Shown here piece after piece: positions 15,378 to 24,162 of a stretch of 64,000 bases of DNA. Numbering within the stretch: position 1 is the stretch's first letter; each line of letters opens with the position of its first letter. The position numbers and the translations under genes were made by a program. The notes under the pieces are model-generated. The model was not told the origin of the DNA. It made no database searches and worked only from the letters and a program-made list of their open reading frames with translations. This DNA is from Amycolatopsis sp. CA-126428 (GTDB taxonomy: Bacteria > Actinomycetota > Actinomycetes > Mycobacteriales > Pseudonocardiaceae), in the NCBI RefSeq assembly GCF_002904335.1, contig NZ_PPHF01000097.1, forward strand, positions 1-64,000, written 5' to 3'.

Positions 15378-16580
15378 TTAGTTGCAGGTCTCGGCGAGGG
15401 CCGGTTCCGCGGCGGTGGCCGGGGCCCGGCGGCGGAGCAGGCCGGCCGAGGCGATCACCAGGCCGCCGACCCCGGCCGCCACGAAACCCCATTCCGGGGT
15501 CGAGTGGTCGATCGCGAAGCCGACCACCGGGCCGCCCACGGCCAGGCCGAGCCGGGTGAACGCGTCCTGCAGGCCCATCGCCTCGCCGCGGACCTGCGCC
15601 GGGGCGAGCCGGCTGACCGTCTCGGTCGTGGCCGACAGCGTCGGCGCGCACATCAGGTTGGTCGGGATCAGCGCCAGCATCAGCAGCCACCACGGGTGGT
15701 CCGCCAGGCCGACCGGGATCACCAGCAGCGCGAGCAGCAGCATCAGCACGCCCTGCGGCAGCGACCGCTTCACCACGCCGTGCACGATGCCGCCGGTGAT
15801 CGAGGCGATGCACATCACCGCGATGACCAGGCCGGTCACGCCGAGCTCGCCGTTCGCGCGCAGGGCCGCCAGCGTCGCCAGTTCGGTGCCGACGAGCACG
15901 AACAACGTGCCGCCCGCGATCAGCAGCGTCCCCACCAGCCGGCCGGTGAGCCAGCTCCGCAGCGGCGGCCGCGGGCCGAGTTCGTCCGCCTGGCCGGCGC
16001 CCTCGCGGATCGGCGGGTCGACGAGCCAGATCAGGAACGCCGTGCCGCCGAACAGCACGCCGAGCGCGGTCAGCGTCCACATCGGGGACAACGCCGTGAT
16101 GGCCGCGATGCCGGCCGCGGGGCCGATCATGAACGTCGCTTCGATCGAAATCGTGTCGAGCGAGTAGGCCGCGCGGCGCTGCTCGGGCGGCACGAGCGTG
16201 GCCAGGGCCTGCCGGGCCAGCGAGCCCGCCGGCACCGAAAGCATCCCGGCCGGGATCGCGACCACGGCGAGCGCCTCGAACGGCAGGTGCGGCGCGGCGA
16301 TCCAGAACACGGTCGTGCCGATGCCGCAGATCGCGACGACCGGGCGCAGCCCGTACCGGTCGAAGCAGCGGCCGAGCATCGGCGCGCCGAGCGCCATCCC
16401 GAGCGTGACACCGCCGCCGACCAGCCCGGCGGCGCCGTAGCCGCGGCCGAGCCCGGTGACGATGTACAGCGTCATCAGCACGCCGTTCATGGTCATCGGA
16501 AGGCGTGCCAGGAACATCAGGGCCATCGTCGACGGGACGCGGGGGACGGAGAGCACCCGGCGGTAGGGCTGCAGCGGCAC
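15378..16580 (-). CDS. MFS transporter
   Basis: A 400-aa major-facilitator protein with twelve predicted membrane helices. The motif-A-like loop between helices 2 and 3 reads GRCFDRYGLRPVV, and an interdomain loop (about 185-205) is charged. The family resembles actinobacterial efflux proteins close to the MFS protein at 51931-53184 in this window (shared A-Y-S-x-x-x-I-S-x-E and F-x-x-G-P motifs). GTG start has GAGG 5 nt before it. It is divergent from the DHA2 pump at 16700. The substrate is unknown. Confidence 0.87.
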   Translation of the reverse strand: MPLQPYRRVLSVPRVPSTMALMFLARLPMTMNGVLMTLYIVTGLGRGYGAAGLVGGGVTLGMALGAPMLGRCFDRYGLRPVVAICGIGTTVFWIAAPHLPFEALAVVAIPAGMLSVPAGSLARQALATLVPPEQRRAAYSLDTISIEATFMIGPAAGIAAITALSPMWTLTALGVLFGGTAFLIWLVDPPIREGAGQADELGPRPPLRSWLTGRLVGTLLIAGGTLFVLVGTELATLAALRANGELGVTGLVIAVMCIASITGGIVHGVVKRSLPQGVLMLLLALLVIPVGLADHPWWLLMLALIPTNLMCAPTLSATTETVSRLAPAQVRGEAMGLQDAFTRLGLAVGGPVVGFAIDHSTPEWGFVAAGVGGLVIASAGLLRRRAPATAAEPALAETCN

Positions 16581-16655
16581 GTCCTCGATGAGAACCCAAG
16601 GTGGTACGTCCGTGCAACATATTTCCGGCCGTTCCCCCTGGTGCCGGGAAATTAT

Positions 16656-16685
16656 GATAGCTACTCTCAGTTGGTAGTCGCTATC
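16656..16685. promoter_or_regulatory. Candidate TetR operator upstream of the DHA2 pump
   Basis: Dyad GATAGCTACT-N10-AGTCGCTATC, 9 of 10 arm positions matching, ends 14 nt before the ATG of the efflux gene. The gene downstream of the pump is a TetR repressor, the likely ligand of this site. Its position would block the pump promoter or early elongation. Confidence 0.6.
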
Positions 16686-16699
16686 AATTGGGGGTCACT

Positions 16700-18226
16700 A
16701 TGACTCAAGGACATCCACGCAGGTGGTGGGCGCTCGGCGCGCTCGCGGTGAGCCTGCTGACCATCGGCCTCGACCTGACGGTGCTCAACGTCGCCGTCCC
16801 GACGCTGGCCGTCGACCTCGGCGCCACGACCACGCAGCTGCAGTGGTTCGGCAACGCCTACACGCTGGCGCTGGCCGCGCTGCTGCTGCCCGCGGGCCTG
16901 CTCGGCGACCGGTTCGGCCCGAAGAAACTGCTGCTCGGAGCCCTTGCGGAGTTTGGCCTGGCCTCGCTGTGGTGCGCCTACGCCGGTTCGCCGGGCGAGC
17001 TGATCGCCGCTCGCGTCGCGCTCGGCGCCGGGGCCGCGTTCCTCATCCCGTTGTCGCTCTCGCTGCTGAACGTCCTGTTCCCGCCGGAGGAGCGGGCGAA
17101 GGCGCTGACGACCTGGGTGATGGCGATGTTCGCCGGCATCCCGCTCGGGCCGCTGCTCGGCGGCTGGCTGCTCGACCACTTCGCGTGGGGCTCGGTGTTC
17201 CTCATCAACGTCCCGATGACCGCGATCGGCGTCGCCGCGGTGCTGTTCCTCCTGCCCCGCACGCCGGGTTCCGGGCGCGGCGCGATCGACTTCACCGGTA
17301 TCGCGCTCTCGGCGGCCGGGCTGCTCGCGCTCACCTACGGGTTCGTCCACGCCGGCGAGCACGGCTGGGCCGACCCGGCGACGTACGGCCTGATCGGCCT
17401 GGGTGCCGCGCTGGTGGCGGCGTTCTGCTGGGCGCAGACGCGGGTGGCCGCGCCCCTCACCGACCTCGCGCTGTTCCGCGAGCCGCGGTTCGTCTGGGGC
17501 GCGGTGCTGGCCACGGTGGCGTCGTTCGCGCTGATGGGCCTGTTGTTCGTGCTGCCGCAGCTGTTCCAGGCGGTGCAGGGCGCCGACGCGCTGCAGACCG
17601 GCGTGCGGCTGCTGCCGCTGATCGGCGGGATGCTGGTGTCGGCGAAGCTCGCCGAGCGGCTGGTCGCCGCCCTGGGCGTGCGCGGGGTCGTCACGGGCGG
17701 GTTCGTGCTGCTCGCGGCCGGGCTGGCGTGGGGCTCGACGACGTCGCCGTCGGGCGGCTACGGCGCCACCGTGGGCTGGGAGCTCGTGATCGGGCTGGGC
17801 ACCGGCGCCACGCTCCCGCCGCTGATGACGATGGCCATGGGCGCGCTCACCGAAGGCCGCTCGGGGGCCGGTTCGGCGCTGATCCAGGTACTGCGCCAGG
17901 TCGGCGGCACCATCGGCGTCGCGGTGCTGGGCACGGTGCTCAGCGGCGGCTACCGCGACGGCGTCGACGTGCGAGGCCTGCCCGCGCCCGTCGCCGACGC
18001 GGTGCGGGGCAGCGCCTCGGCCGCGGTCGCCGTCGCGGAGCAGCTCCACCGGCCCGAGCTCGCCGCGTCCGCGCGGGCCGCGTTCACCGACGGCATGGCC
18101 GCGACGCTGTGGGTGTGCACCGGCCTCGGCGTCGCCGGAGCGCTGCTCGCGCTGGTGTTCCTGCCCGGCCGGGCGGCGGCGGGAGCGCAGCCGCGAGAAT
18201 CGGAGCATGACGTCGTCGCCAGCTGA
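16700..18226 (+). CDS. DHA2-type MFS drug efflux transporter
   Basis: A 508-aa drug:H+ antiporter with fourteen predicted helices. It has TVLNVAVPTLAVDL (DHA2 motif D1, about 29-42), WFGNAYTLALAALLLPAGLLGDRFGPKK (motif A, about 53-80), RVALGAGAAFLIPLS, and motif C-like GIPLGPLLGGWLLDHFAWG. ATG at 16700 was chosen for the GGGGG ribosome site 4 nt upstream. It overlaps the downstream TetR gene by 20 nt, making a pump-repressor pair. The substrate is unknown. Confidence 0.92.
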   Translation: MTQGHPRRWWALGALAVSLLTIGLDLTVLNVAVPTLAVDLGATTTQLQWFGNAYTLALAALLLPAGLLGDRFGPKKLLLGALAEFGLASLWCAYAGSPGELIAARVALGAGAAFLIPLSLSLLNVLFPPEERAKALTTWVMAMFAGIPLGPLLGGWLLDHFAWGSVFLINVPMTAIGVAAVLFLLPRTPGSGRGAIDFTGIALSAAGLLALTYGFVHAGEHGWADPATYGLIGLGAALVAAFCWAQTRVAAPLTDLALFREPRFVWGAVLATVASFALMGLLFVLPQLFQAVQGADALQTGVRLLPLIGGMLVSAKLAERLVAALGVRGVVTGGFVLLAAGLAWGSTTSPSGGYGATVGWELVIGLGTGATLPPLMTMAMGALTEGRSGAGSALIQVLRQVGGTIGVAVLGTVLSGGYRDGVDVRGLPAPVADAVRGSASAAVAVAEQLHRPELAASARAAFTDGMAATLWVCTGLGVAGALLALVFLPGRAAAGAQPRESEHDVVAS

Positions 18227-18806
18227 GCCCACGGGGCTGCGGGAGCGGAAGAAGGCCAAGACGCGCGCCGCGATCCAGCGGCACGCGTTGCGGCTGTTCC
18301 ACGAGCAGGGCTACAGCGCCACGACGGTCGACCAGATCGCGGCCGCGGCGGAGATCTCGCCCAGCACCTTCTTCCGGTACTTCCCGACGAAGGAAGCGAC
18401 GGTGCTCTACGACCCGTTCGACCCGGTGCTCATCGAGGCCGCGCTGGCGCAGCCGCCCGAACTCAGCCCGGCCGCCGCGCTGCGGGCCACCGCGGACACC
18501 ATCCGCGCGCAGATCCCCGCCGAGGAGTGGGAGCGGGAACGCCGGCGGCAGGTGCTCGTGTTCCGCGAGCCCGAGCTCCGCACCGCGGTGATGGACAAGT
18601 TCGCGGAGGGCATCGACCTGCTGGCCGGGATGGCCGCGCGCCGCACCGGCCGGTCGGCGGACGACTTCGAGGTCCGCAACTGGGCGGGCGCGGTGGTCGG
18701 GGTGGTCATGGCCGCGTTCGCCGGGGCCGCGGCGGACCCCGGCGCCGACACCCTGGTGATCCTCGACCAGGCGCTGGCTCACCTGGAAGCGGGCCTGCCG
18801 CTCTGA
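18207..18806 (+). CDS. TetR family repressor of the adjacent efflux pump
   Basis: A 199-aa TetR regulator. HTH: TRAAIQRHALRLFHEQGYSATTVDQIAAAAEISPSTFFRYFPTKE (about residues 18-62). The C-terminal domain is of the kind found in actinobacterial efflux repressors. The gene begins inside the last 20 nt of the DHA2 pump gene, so the two are co-expressed. It probably binds the dyad at 16656-16685, giving feedback control of the pump. The ligand is unknown. Confidence 0.9.
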   Translation: MTSSPAEPTGLRERKKAKTRAAIQRHALRLFHEQGYSATTVDQIAAAAEISPSTFFRYFPTKEATVLYDPFDPVLIEAALAQPPELSPAAALRATADTIRAQIPAEEWERERRRQVLVFREPELRTAVMDKFAEGIDLLAGMAARRTGRSADDFEVRNWAGAVVGVVMAAFAGAAADPGADTLVILDQALAHLEAGLPL

Positions 18807-19203
18807 TCGGGCGTGCATTCCGGAATTGATTTCGCCTTTTCCCGGCCACCTCGGGGGGAACCGTGTGGGTGGCGGGGCGAGCGTGGGGGACGCCCCATCT
18901 GGAGCAGTCGGGACACGCGGTCCGACGGAGTGATGAAGCTAAATGATCACTGTTTACACTCGTGTGGGTTACCGAAGCGTTCCATAGTGGACGGATGCTA
19001 CCAGCGGTGATCCTCGGAATCGGTCATGATGATCTTCGGGGGGACGGGCAAGGTTTCGGGGTTAATCCAATGCGGGCCAGTTCGCCTCATGCAGATCCGG
19101 CACGTAAGGGTGTTAAACATCCCGAATCGGTGATCGGGTGGCTTATCTCCGACACGGGGGGTATCGATTTACCTCGTCAGGTCTCGATGCCAGGAGGTAA
19201 GGA
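18807..19203. other. Intergenic stretch, long leader of the secreted protein gene
   Basis: About 397 bp of lower GC than its surroundings and no convincing coding frame. It holds short repeats: GGGTGTT next to AACATCCC around 19108, and CCGA/TCGG near 19125. The ribosome site AGGAGG precedes the ATG at 19204. It probably contains the promoter and a long 5' leader. I looked for riboswitch cores and recognise none. Confidence 0.4.
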
Positions 19204-19734
19204 ATGAAAGCCAAGTTCGGGCGAGTCATCGCCCTGGTGGCGGCCGGCAGTCTGCTGGCGGTGGCGACGGCGGGGAACGCGTCGGCGAGCCCGGGAGGGG
19301 GCAAGGGTTCCTCCAGCACCCAGGCCCTCGCCGCGCAGGTGCTCCAGATGCGTGACGACCTCACCAAGGTGGCCTACGCGGGCAACGTCGGTGCCACGCG
19401 GACGGACCTCGGTCAGCTGAGCCCGGTGCTCGGGGACATCGCGGCCGGCAAGCGCTACACGATCCAGACCGAGACCGGGCAGCTGGCGGGCCTGGCCAAG
19501 GGCCGTGCCGACGAGTCCACCCGGCTGCTGGCCGACCCGACGGCGAAGGCGCGCCAGCTGCCGCCGCTGCCGTTGCCGATCCCGTCCCTGCCCGATCTGC
19601 CCGGCCCGCTGAAGATCGTCAGCGACCTGGTGAAGGCGCTGCTCGCGGCCGTCACCGGCATCCTGGGCGGGCTGCTCGGCGGGCTGCCGGTGCCGCCGCT
19701 GCCCCTCCCGGTGCCGCCGCTGCCGGGGTCGTAG
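19204..19734 (+). CDS. Small secreted proline-rich protein, unknown function
   Basis: A 176-aa exported protein. Sec signal peptide: MKAKFGR, a hydrophobic core, then A-S-A at 26-28 as the cleavage site. The mature part has a helical charged domain (about 35-120). A hydrophobic, proline- and glycine-rich C-terminal third follows (LPPLPLPIPSLPDLPGPL, then repeated VPPLPLP). AGGAGGTAAGGA lies just before the ATG. The tail could insert in or bind the envelope. No family recognised. Confidence 0.75.
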   Translation: MKAKFGRVIALVAAGSLLAVATAGNASASPGGGKGSSSTQALAAQVLQMRDDLTKVAYAGNVGATRTDLGQLSPVLGDIAAGKRYTIQTETGQLAGLAKGRADESTRLLADPTAKARQLPPLPLPIPSLPDLPGPLKIVSDLVKALLAAVTGILGGLLGGLPVPPLPLPVPPLPGS

Positions 19735-19755
19735 CCACCGAAGGAAACCGGGGGC

Positions 19756-19797
19756 CCGGAGCCCGGCCGCGGACATTTCTCCGCCGCCGGGCTCCGG
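19756..19797. terminator. Hairpin between convergent genes
   Basis: A 12-bp perfect stem, CCGGAGCCCGGC (19756-19767) with GCCGGGCTCCGG (19786-19797), around an 18-nt loop. It lies between the stops of the secreted protein gene and the convergent hydrolase. Probable bidirectional terminator without a T-run. Confidence 0.6.
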
Positions 19798-19810
19798 CGT
19801 TCCCGGCGGT

Positions 19811-20863
19811 TCAGTGCACTTTGGACAATCCCTGCCGCAGGGCACCCGCCATCTCCGCCAGCGCTTCCCGGAACCGGGTGCCGACGCCGGTGAAGTTGAT
19901 GAACCCGTGGATCAGGTCCTCGTGCCGGCGCAGCGCCACCTCGACCCCCGCCTCGCGCAGCTTCTCCGCGTACGCCTCCCCTTCGTCGCGCAGCGGGTCG
20001 AACCCCGCCGTGACGATCAAGGCCGGCGGCAGGCCGCTCAGGTCGTCCGCGCGCAACGGAGAGAGCCGCGGGTCGGTCAGATCGGTGCCTTCGGGCACGT
20101 AGTGGCCCTCGAACCACTTCATGTGCACGTCGGTCAGGAACAGGTTCTCGGCGAACAGGTCCTGCGAGCGGTAGCGCCGCGCGAAGTCCGTCGCCGGGTA
20201 GATCAGCAGCTGGAACGCCGGCACCGGGCCGCCGCGGCGGACGGCCTGCTGGGCCGTGACGGCGGCGAGGTTGCCGCCCGCGCTGTCGCCGCCGACCGCG
20301 ATCCGCGCCGGGTCGGCACCCAGGTCGCCCGCCTTCGCCACCGCGTAGTCGAACGCCGCCAGCGCGTCTTCCGTCGCCGCCGGGAACGGGAACTCCGGGG
20401 CCAGCCGGTACTCGATCGACAGCACCCGCACCCCGGCGTGCTTGGCCAGGAAGCGGACGGCGTTGTCGTGGCTCGCGCGGGTGCCGATCACCCAGCCGCC
20501 GCCGTGGAAGAACACCAGCAGCGGCGACTCCTCGGGCAGCCCCACCGGCGTGTACAGCGTGGCCGGGAGCTCGCCATCAGGCGTCGGGACGGCGATTTCG
20601 CGCACCGAAACCGGCTCGATCGGCTTGCCGCTGACCAGGTGCCTGGCCGCGTCGAGCAGCGTGCGTGACCGCTCGACCGACCCGCGCACCAGCTCGGCTC
20701 GAGCGATCCTCTGGAGCCGGAGGAGAAGCTGGGCGTCGAGCGCGAGGTCCTGGCCGTCGATGCGGACGGTCCGGCCCGCGGCGGCCCGCCGCACCGGCGT
20801 GGGCAGCCAGAACGCCAGCTGTGACGCGGCCGCTTGGACACGGACCGGGAGCGGGATCGCCAT
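19811..20863 (-). CDS. Alpha/beta hydrolase, hormone-sensitive lipase (HSL) family
   Basis: A 350-aa esterase/lipase. An N-terminal cap (about 1-95) is followed by the oxyanion motif HGGGWVIG (about 119-126) and the nucleophile motif GDSAGGN. Asp in GFDPLRDEG and His in DLIHGFINF complete the triad. These motifs define the HSL/bacterial family IV of carboxylesterases, which act on short to medium acyl esters. ATG start at 20863. The substrate and role are not evident; the divergent neighbour is a flavin reductase. Confidence 0.92.
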   Translation of the reverse strand: MAIPLPVRVQAAASQLAFWLPTPVRRAAAGRTVRIDGQDLALDAQLLLRLQRIARAELVRGSVERSRTLLDAARHLVSGKPIEPVSVREIAVPTPDGELPATLYTPVGLPEESPLLVFFHGGGWVIGTRASHDNAVRFLAKHAGVRVLSIEYRLAPEFPFPAATEDALAAFDYAVAKAGDLGADPARIAVGGDSAGGNLAAVTAQQAVRRGGPVPAFQLLIYPATDFARRYRSQDLFAENLFLTDVHMKWFEGHYVPEGTDLTDPRLSPLRADDLSGLPPALIVTAGFDPLRDEGEAYAEKLREAGVEVALRRHEDLIHGFINFTGVGTRFREALAEMAGALRQGLSKVH

Positions 20864-20989
20864 GGTTCCTCCATCAGCCTCGGGATGCGGGTCAGGTTAC
20901 TTGCCAGTAGGTAGCTGGTCCAGGTGTGACCGGGACCTCCGTCCCAGACTCTGGTCCTCCAGTTATGTCGAGGGGTTAGCCTGGAAAAC

Positions 20990-21562
20990 GTGACTTCAGC
21001 CAGGACGGTCAACGTGCTCGGGATCGGCGGCTCTCTGCGTGAGGGCTCGCAGTCCGAATGCGCGCTGAAGATCGCGCTCGACGGCGCGGCCGAAGCGGGC
21101 GTCCGGACCCGGCTGATCACCGGCCCGGAACTCGTGCTGCCGTTCTACGACGCCGGCGTCCCGGAGCGCGACGAGCGCGCCACCCGGCTGGTGGCCGCCA
21201 TCCGGGAGGCGGACGGGATCATCGTCGTCTCGCCGGGCTACCACGGCGCGCTGTCCGGCCTGGTCAAGAACGCCCTGGACTACGTCGAGGACCTGCGGGA
21301 AGACCGCCGCCCCTACCTGGACGGCCGCGCGGTCGGCCTCGCCGCCGTCGCGTTCGGCTGGCAGGCCGCGGTCACCACGCTCGATCAGCTCCGCACGATC
21401 ACGCACGCCCTGCGCGGCTGGGCCACCCCGCTGGGCGGCTCGATCAACTCGGCCGAAACCAAGTTCGACGAGGCCGGCGGGGCTTCAGACGAGAAGAGCA
21501 TCCGCACCCTTCGCCTGATCGGGCGACAGGTCGCCGAGTTCGCGGTGACCCGCGCCGCATAG
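20990..21562 (+). CDS. NADPH-dependent FMN reductase family protein
   Basis: A 190-aa flavodoxin-like oxidoreductase. N-terminal GIGGSLREGSQS (about 12-23) is the phosphate-binding loop of the FMN_red family. SPGYHGALSGLVKNALDYVEDL is the family signature (S-P-x-Y-x-x-x-x-x-x-x-L-K-N-x-x-D). Likely reduces FMN, quinones or azo compounds with NADPH. The GTG start has no clear Shine-Dalgarno and may be leaderless. A small perfect dyad CCAGA-C-TCTGG (20944-20954) lies in the gap to the divergent hydrolase. Confidence 0.9.
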   Translation: MTSARTVNVLGIGGSLREGSQSECALKIALDGAAEAGVRTRLITGPELVLPFYDAGVPERDERATRLVAAIREADGIIVVSPGYHGALSGLVKNALDYVEDLREDRRPYLDGRAVGLAAVAFGWQAAVTTLDQLRTITHALRGWATPLGGSINSAETKFDEAGGASDEKSIRTLRLIGRQVAEFAVTRAA

Positions 21563-21655
21563 CGTTTCGCCTCGGGGTAGCCGGGTACGCCATCAGACGT
21601 GATGCCCGCCATGTGGGGGCACTGTTCCGCGGGTGCGGGATGTTGTGCCCAGTGA

Positions 21656-21675
21656 GACGCTCGCTGTGGAGCGTC
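21656..21675 (+). promoter_or_regulatory. Small hairpin in the ohr leader
   Basis: A 7-bp perfect stem GACGCTC / GAGCGTC around a 6-nt loop, ending 22 nt before the ohr ATG. It could be an operator for an OhrR/MarR-type repressor or an mRNA structure. No such regulator gene is next to it. Pattern only. Confidence 0.3.
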
Positions 21676-21697
21676 CGCGACAGAAGGCAGGCTGAGC

Positions 21698-22120
21698 ATG
21701 GGTCAGGCGATCTACACCGCGGTGGCAACGGCGCGCGGCGACGGCCGCAACGGCGAAGTGACGTCGTCCGACGGCGTCATCGACGAGTCGCTGGCCATCC
21801 CGAAGGAGATGGGCGGCCCCGGTGGGGACAAGACCAACCCCGAGCAGCTGTTCGCCGCCGGCTACTCGGCCTGCTTCCACAGCGCTTTGCAGCTGGTCGC
21901 GCGTCAGGCCAAGGTCCCGCTGAACGGCTCGACCGTGACCGCGGAGGTCAGCGTGCTCAAGCAGGAGGTCGGGTTCGGCCTCGGCGTCGCGCTGAACGTC
22001 TCGCTTCCGGGCCTCGACCAGGCCCAGGCCGACCAGCTGGTCGAGCAGGCGCACCAGGTGTGCCCCTACTCCAACGCGACCCGCGGCAACATCGAGGTCG
22101 CGCTCTCCGCCACCGTCTGA
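21698..22120 (+). CDS. ohr: Organic hydroperoxide resistance protein
   Basis: A 140-aa Ohr/OsmC thiol peroxidase. It detoxifies organic and fatty-acid hydroperoxides with lipoylated protein as reductant. The two catalytic cysteines are visible: Cys59 in GYSACFHSAL and Cys122 in QVCPYSNATR. A conserved arginine is expected near GGPGGDKTNPEQLFAAG. It is followed after 42 nt by dps, forming an oxidative-stress operon. Confidence 0.95.
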   Translation: MGQAIYTAVATARGDGRNGEVTSSDGVIDESLAIPKEMGGPGGDKTNPEQLFAAGYSACFHSALQLVARQAKVPLNGSTVTAEVSVLKQEVGFGLGVALNVSLPGLDQAQADQLVEQAHQVCPYSNATRGNIEVALSATV

Positions 22121-22162
22121 CCCCCGACACTCCGCACGAGTCCGAGGAAAGGATCACGCCAG

Positions 22163-22639
22163 ATGAGCAAGTCTCCGATCAAGAGCCCGCTTTCCGAGGC
22201 CGACAAGGAGATCACCGGCAACGCCCTCCAGGCGACGCTGGTCGACCTGGTCGACCTGTCCCTCATCGCCAAGCAGGCGCACTGGAACGTCGTCGGCTCG
22301 AACTTCCGCAGCGCGCACCTGCAGCTCGACGAGCTCGTGAACACCGCGCGCCAGTACGTCGACGAGGTCGCCGAGCGCGCCAACGCCATCGGCATCTCGC
22401 CGAACGGCAAGGCGAAGACCGTCGTCGAGAGCTCGGGTGTGCCCGACTACCCGGACAACTGGCAGTCGGTCGAGGCCACGGTCGCCGCGATCGTCGACAT
22501 CCTGGCCGCGCTCATCGAGCGGCTGCGCCAGCGCATCGACGAGACCGACAAGAGTGACCTCGTCACGCAGGACCTGCTGATCGAGATCACCCGGGCGCTG
22601 GAAGAGGCGCACTGGATGTGGCAGGCCCAGCAGGCCTGA
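22163..22639 (+). CDS. dps: Dps family DNA-binding ferritin-like protein
   Basis: A 158-aa four-helix-bundle protein that forms dodecamers, stores iron and protects DNA from oxidants. The intersubunit ferroxidase site is visible as K-x-x-H-W-N-V-V-G-x-x-F followed by HLQLDELV (about 38-60). The C-terminus EEAHWMWQAQQA lacks a long Lys-rich tail, so DNA binding, if any, would use the N-terminus (MSKSPIKSP). GAGGAAAGGA ribosome site. It shares the unit with ohr and is followed by a strong terminator. Confidence 0.94.
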   Translation: MSKSPIKSPLSEADKEITGNALQATLVDLVDLSLIAKQAHWNVVGSNFRSAHLQLDELVNTARQYVDEVAERANAIGISPNGKAKTVVESSGVPDYPDNWQSVEATVAAIVDILAALIERLRQRIDETDKSDLVTQDLLIEITRALEEAHWMWQAQQA

Positions 22640-22664
22640 TTTCCCGCCAACCGATTTTTCCACC

Positions 22665-22697
22665 AAAGGGGCCGTTCCGGACGGAGCGGCCCTTTTT
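22665..22697 (+). terminator. Rho-independent terminator after ohr-dps
   Basis: Stem AAAGGGGCCG-T-TCCG / CGGA-GCGGCCCTTT with a 2-nt apex and a T-run (CCCTTTTTG). A standard intrinsic terminator 25 nt after the dps stop. Confidence 0.88.
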
Positions 22698-22726
22698 GTG
22701 CGCCCGGGCCCAGTACGTTCGGTGGC

Positions 22727-24115
22727 ATGGTCTTGCATCAGGGGAAAGCCGACCGCCCGGACCGCACGGCGGGGACGAACCCGCTCTACGCCGGGGCGAA
22801 CCCGGCCCTCGCGGCGGGCTTCGTCATGCCGCACGACAAGCTGCGCGAGGACTCGCTGCCGCCGGACACCGCGCTGCAGCTCGTGCGCGACGAGCTGATG
22901 CTGGACGGCAACGCGCGGCTCAACCTCGCCACGTTCGTCACGACGTGGATGGAGCCGCAGGCCCGCGAGCTGATGGCCGAGTGCGTCGACAAGAACATGA
23001 TCGACAAGGACGAGTACCCGCAGACGGCCGAGCTGGAGCGGCGCTGCGTGAACATGCTGGCCGACCTGTGGCACGCGCCCGACCCGGCCGACATCATGGG
23101 CTGCTCGACGACCGGGTCGTCGGAAGCGTGCATGCTCGCCGGGATGGCGCTGAAGCGGCGCTGGGCCCGCCTCGGCCGCGCGGGCAAGCCGAACCTGGTC
23201 ATGGGCGCGAACGTCCAGGTGTGCTGGGAGAAGTTCTGCGAGTACTGGGAAGTCGAGCCGCGGCTGGTCCCGATGGACGGCGACCGGTACCACCTGACCG
23301 CCGACGAAGCCGTGGCGCGCTGCGACGAGAACACCATCGGCGTGGTGGCGATCCTCGGCTCGACGTTCGACGGCAGCTACGAGCCGGTCGCGGAGATCGC
23401 CGCGGCCCTGGACTCGCTGGAGGAGCGCACCGGCTGGGACATCCCGGTGCACGTCGACGGCGCTTCGGGCGCGATGATCGCCCCCTTCCTCGACCCGGAC
23501 CTGGAGTGGGACTTCCGCCTGCCGCGCGTGGCGTCGATCAACACGTCGGGCCACAAGTACGGCCTGGTGTACCCGGGCGTCGGCTGGGTGATCTGGCGCG
23601 ACAAGGCCGCCCTGCCGGCCGAGCTGGTGTTCAACGTGAACTACCTCGGCGGCGACATGCCGACGTTCGCGCTGAACTTCTCCCGCCCGGGCGCCGAGGT
23701 CGCGGCCCAGTACTACACGTTCGTCCGGCTCGGCCGCTCCGGGTTCCAGGCCGTCCAGCAGGCTTCCCGTGACGTCGCCCTGCACCTGTCTTCAGGAATC
23801 GCCGCGCTCGGGCCGTTCTCCTTGCTGACGCGAGGCGATCAGCTGCCGGTGTTCGCGTTCACCACCCACCCGGACGTCGGCTTCGACGTCTTCGACGTGT
23901 CCCGCCGGCTGCGTGAGCGCGGCTGGCTGGTCCCGGCGTACACGTTCCCCGAGAACCGGACGGACCTGGCGGTGCTGCGGATCGTGGTCCGCAACGGCTT
24001 CACGCACGACCTGGCGGACCTGCTGCTGGCCGATTTGAAGCGGGTGCTCCCGGAACTGGAGCAGCTGGGTGGCCGCCCGAAGGACCCGGCGAAGGCGACC
24101 GCGTTCCACCACTAG
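22727..24115 (+). CDS. gadB: Glutamate decarboxylase
   Basis: PLP enzyme converting L-glutamate to GABA and CO2, 462 aa like other Gad proteins. Substrate region NLATFVTTWMEP (about 66-77), CSTTGSSEACMLAGMALK with phosphate-binding residues, HVDGASGAMIAPF (PLP-ring Asp). The Schiff-base lysine is Lys277 in NTSGHKYGLVYPG. The C-terminal ends PAKATAFHH, resembling the pH-responsive His tail of GadB. No glutamate/GABA antiporter is adjacent, so it more likely serves GABA metabolism or an unlinked exchanger. Confidence 0.94.
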   Translation: MVLHQGKADRPDRTAGTNPLYAGANPALAAGFVMPHDKLREDSLPPDTALQLVRDELMLDGNARLNLATFVTTWMEPQARELMAECVDKNMIDKDEYPQTAELERRCVNMLADLWHAPDPADIMGCSTTGSSEACMLAGMALKRRWARLGRAGKPNLVMGANVQVCWEKFCEYWEVEPRLVPMDGDRYHLTADEAVARCDENTIGVVAILGSTFDGSYEPVAEIAAALDSLEERTGWDIPVHVDGASGAMIAPFLDPDLEWDFRLPRVASINTSGHKYGLVYPGVGWVIWRDKAALPAELVFNVNYLGGDMPTFALNFSRPGAEVAAQYYTFVRLGRSGFQAVQQASRDVALHLSSGIAALGPFSLLTRGDQLPVFAFTTHPDVGFDVFDVSRRLRERGWLVPAYTFPENRTDLAVLRIVVRNGFTHDLADLLLADLKRVLPELEQLGGRPKDPAKATAFHH

Positions 24116-24162
24116 CTCACATCGCGTCGCCAGGGCGGCTACCGGCGGGTAGCGTCGACGTC

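Noticed and set aside
18813..19010. Small open frame of 65 codons in the leader of the secreted protein gene
   Set aside because: No ribosome site, no hydrophobic or domain signal, and arginine/glycine-rich composition typical of chance frames.
18807..19203. Possible cyclic-di-AMP or other riboswitch before the secreted protein
   Set aside because: A GGTTACCG-like string is present at about 18965, but I could not find the remaining conserved core or a matching helix set.
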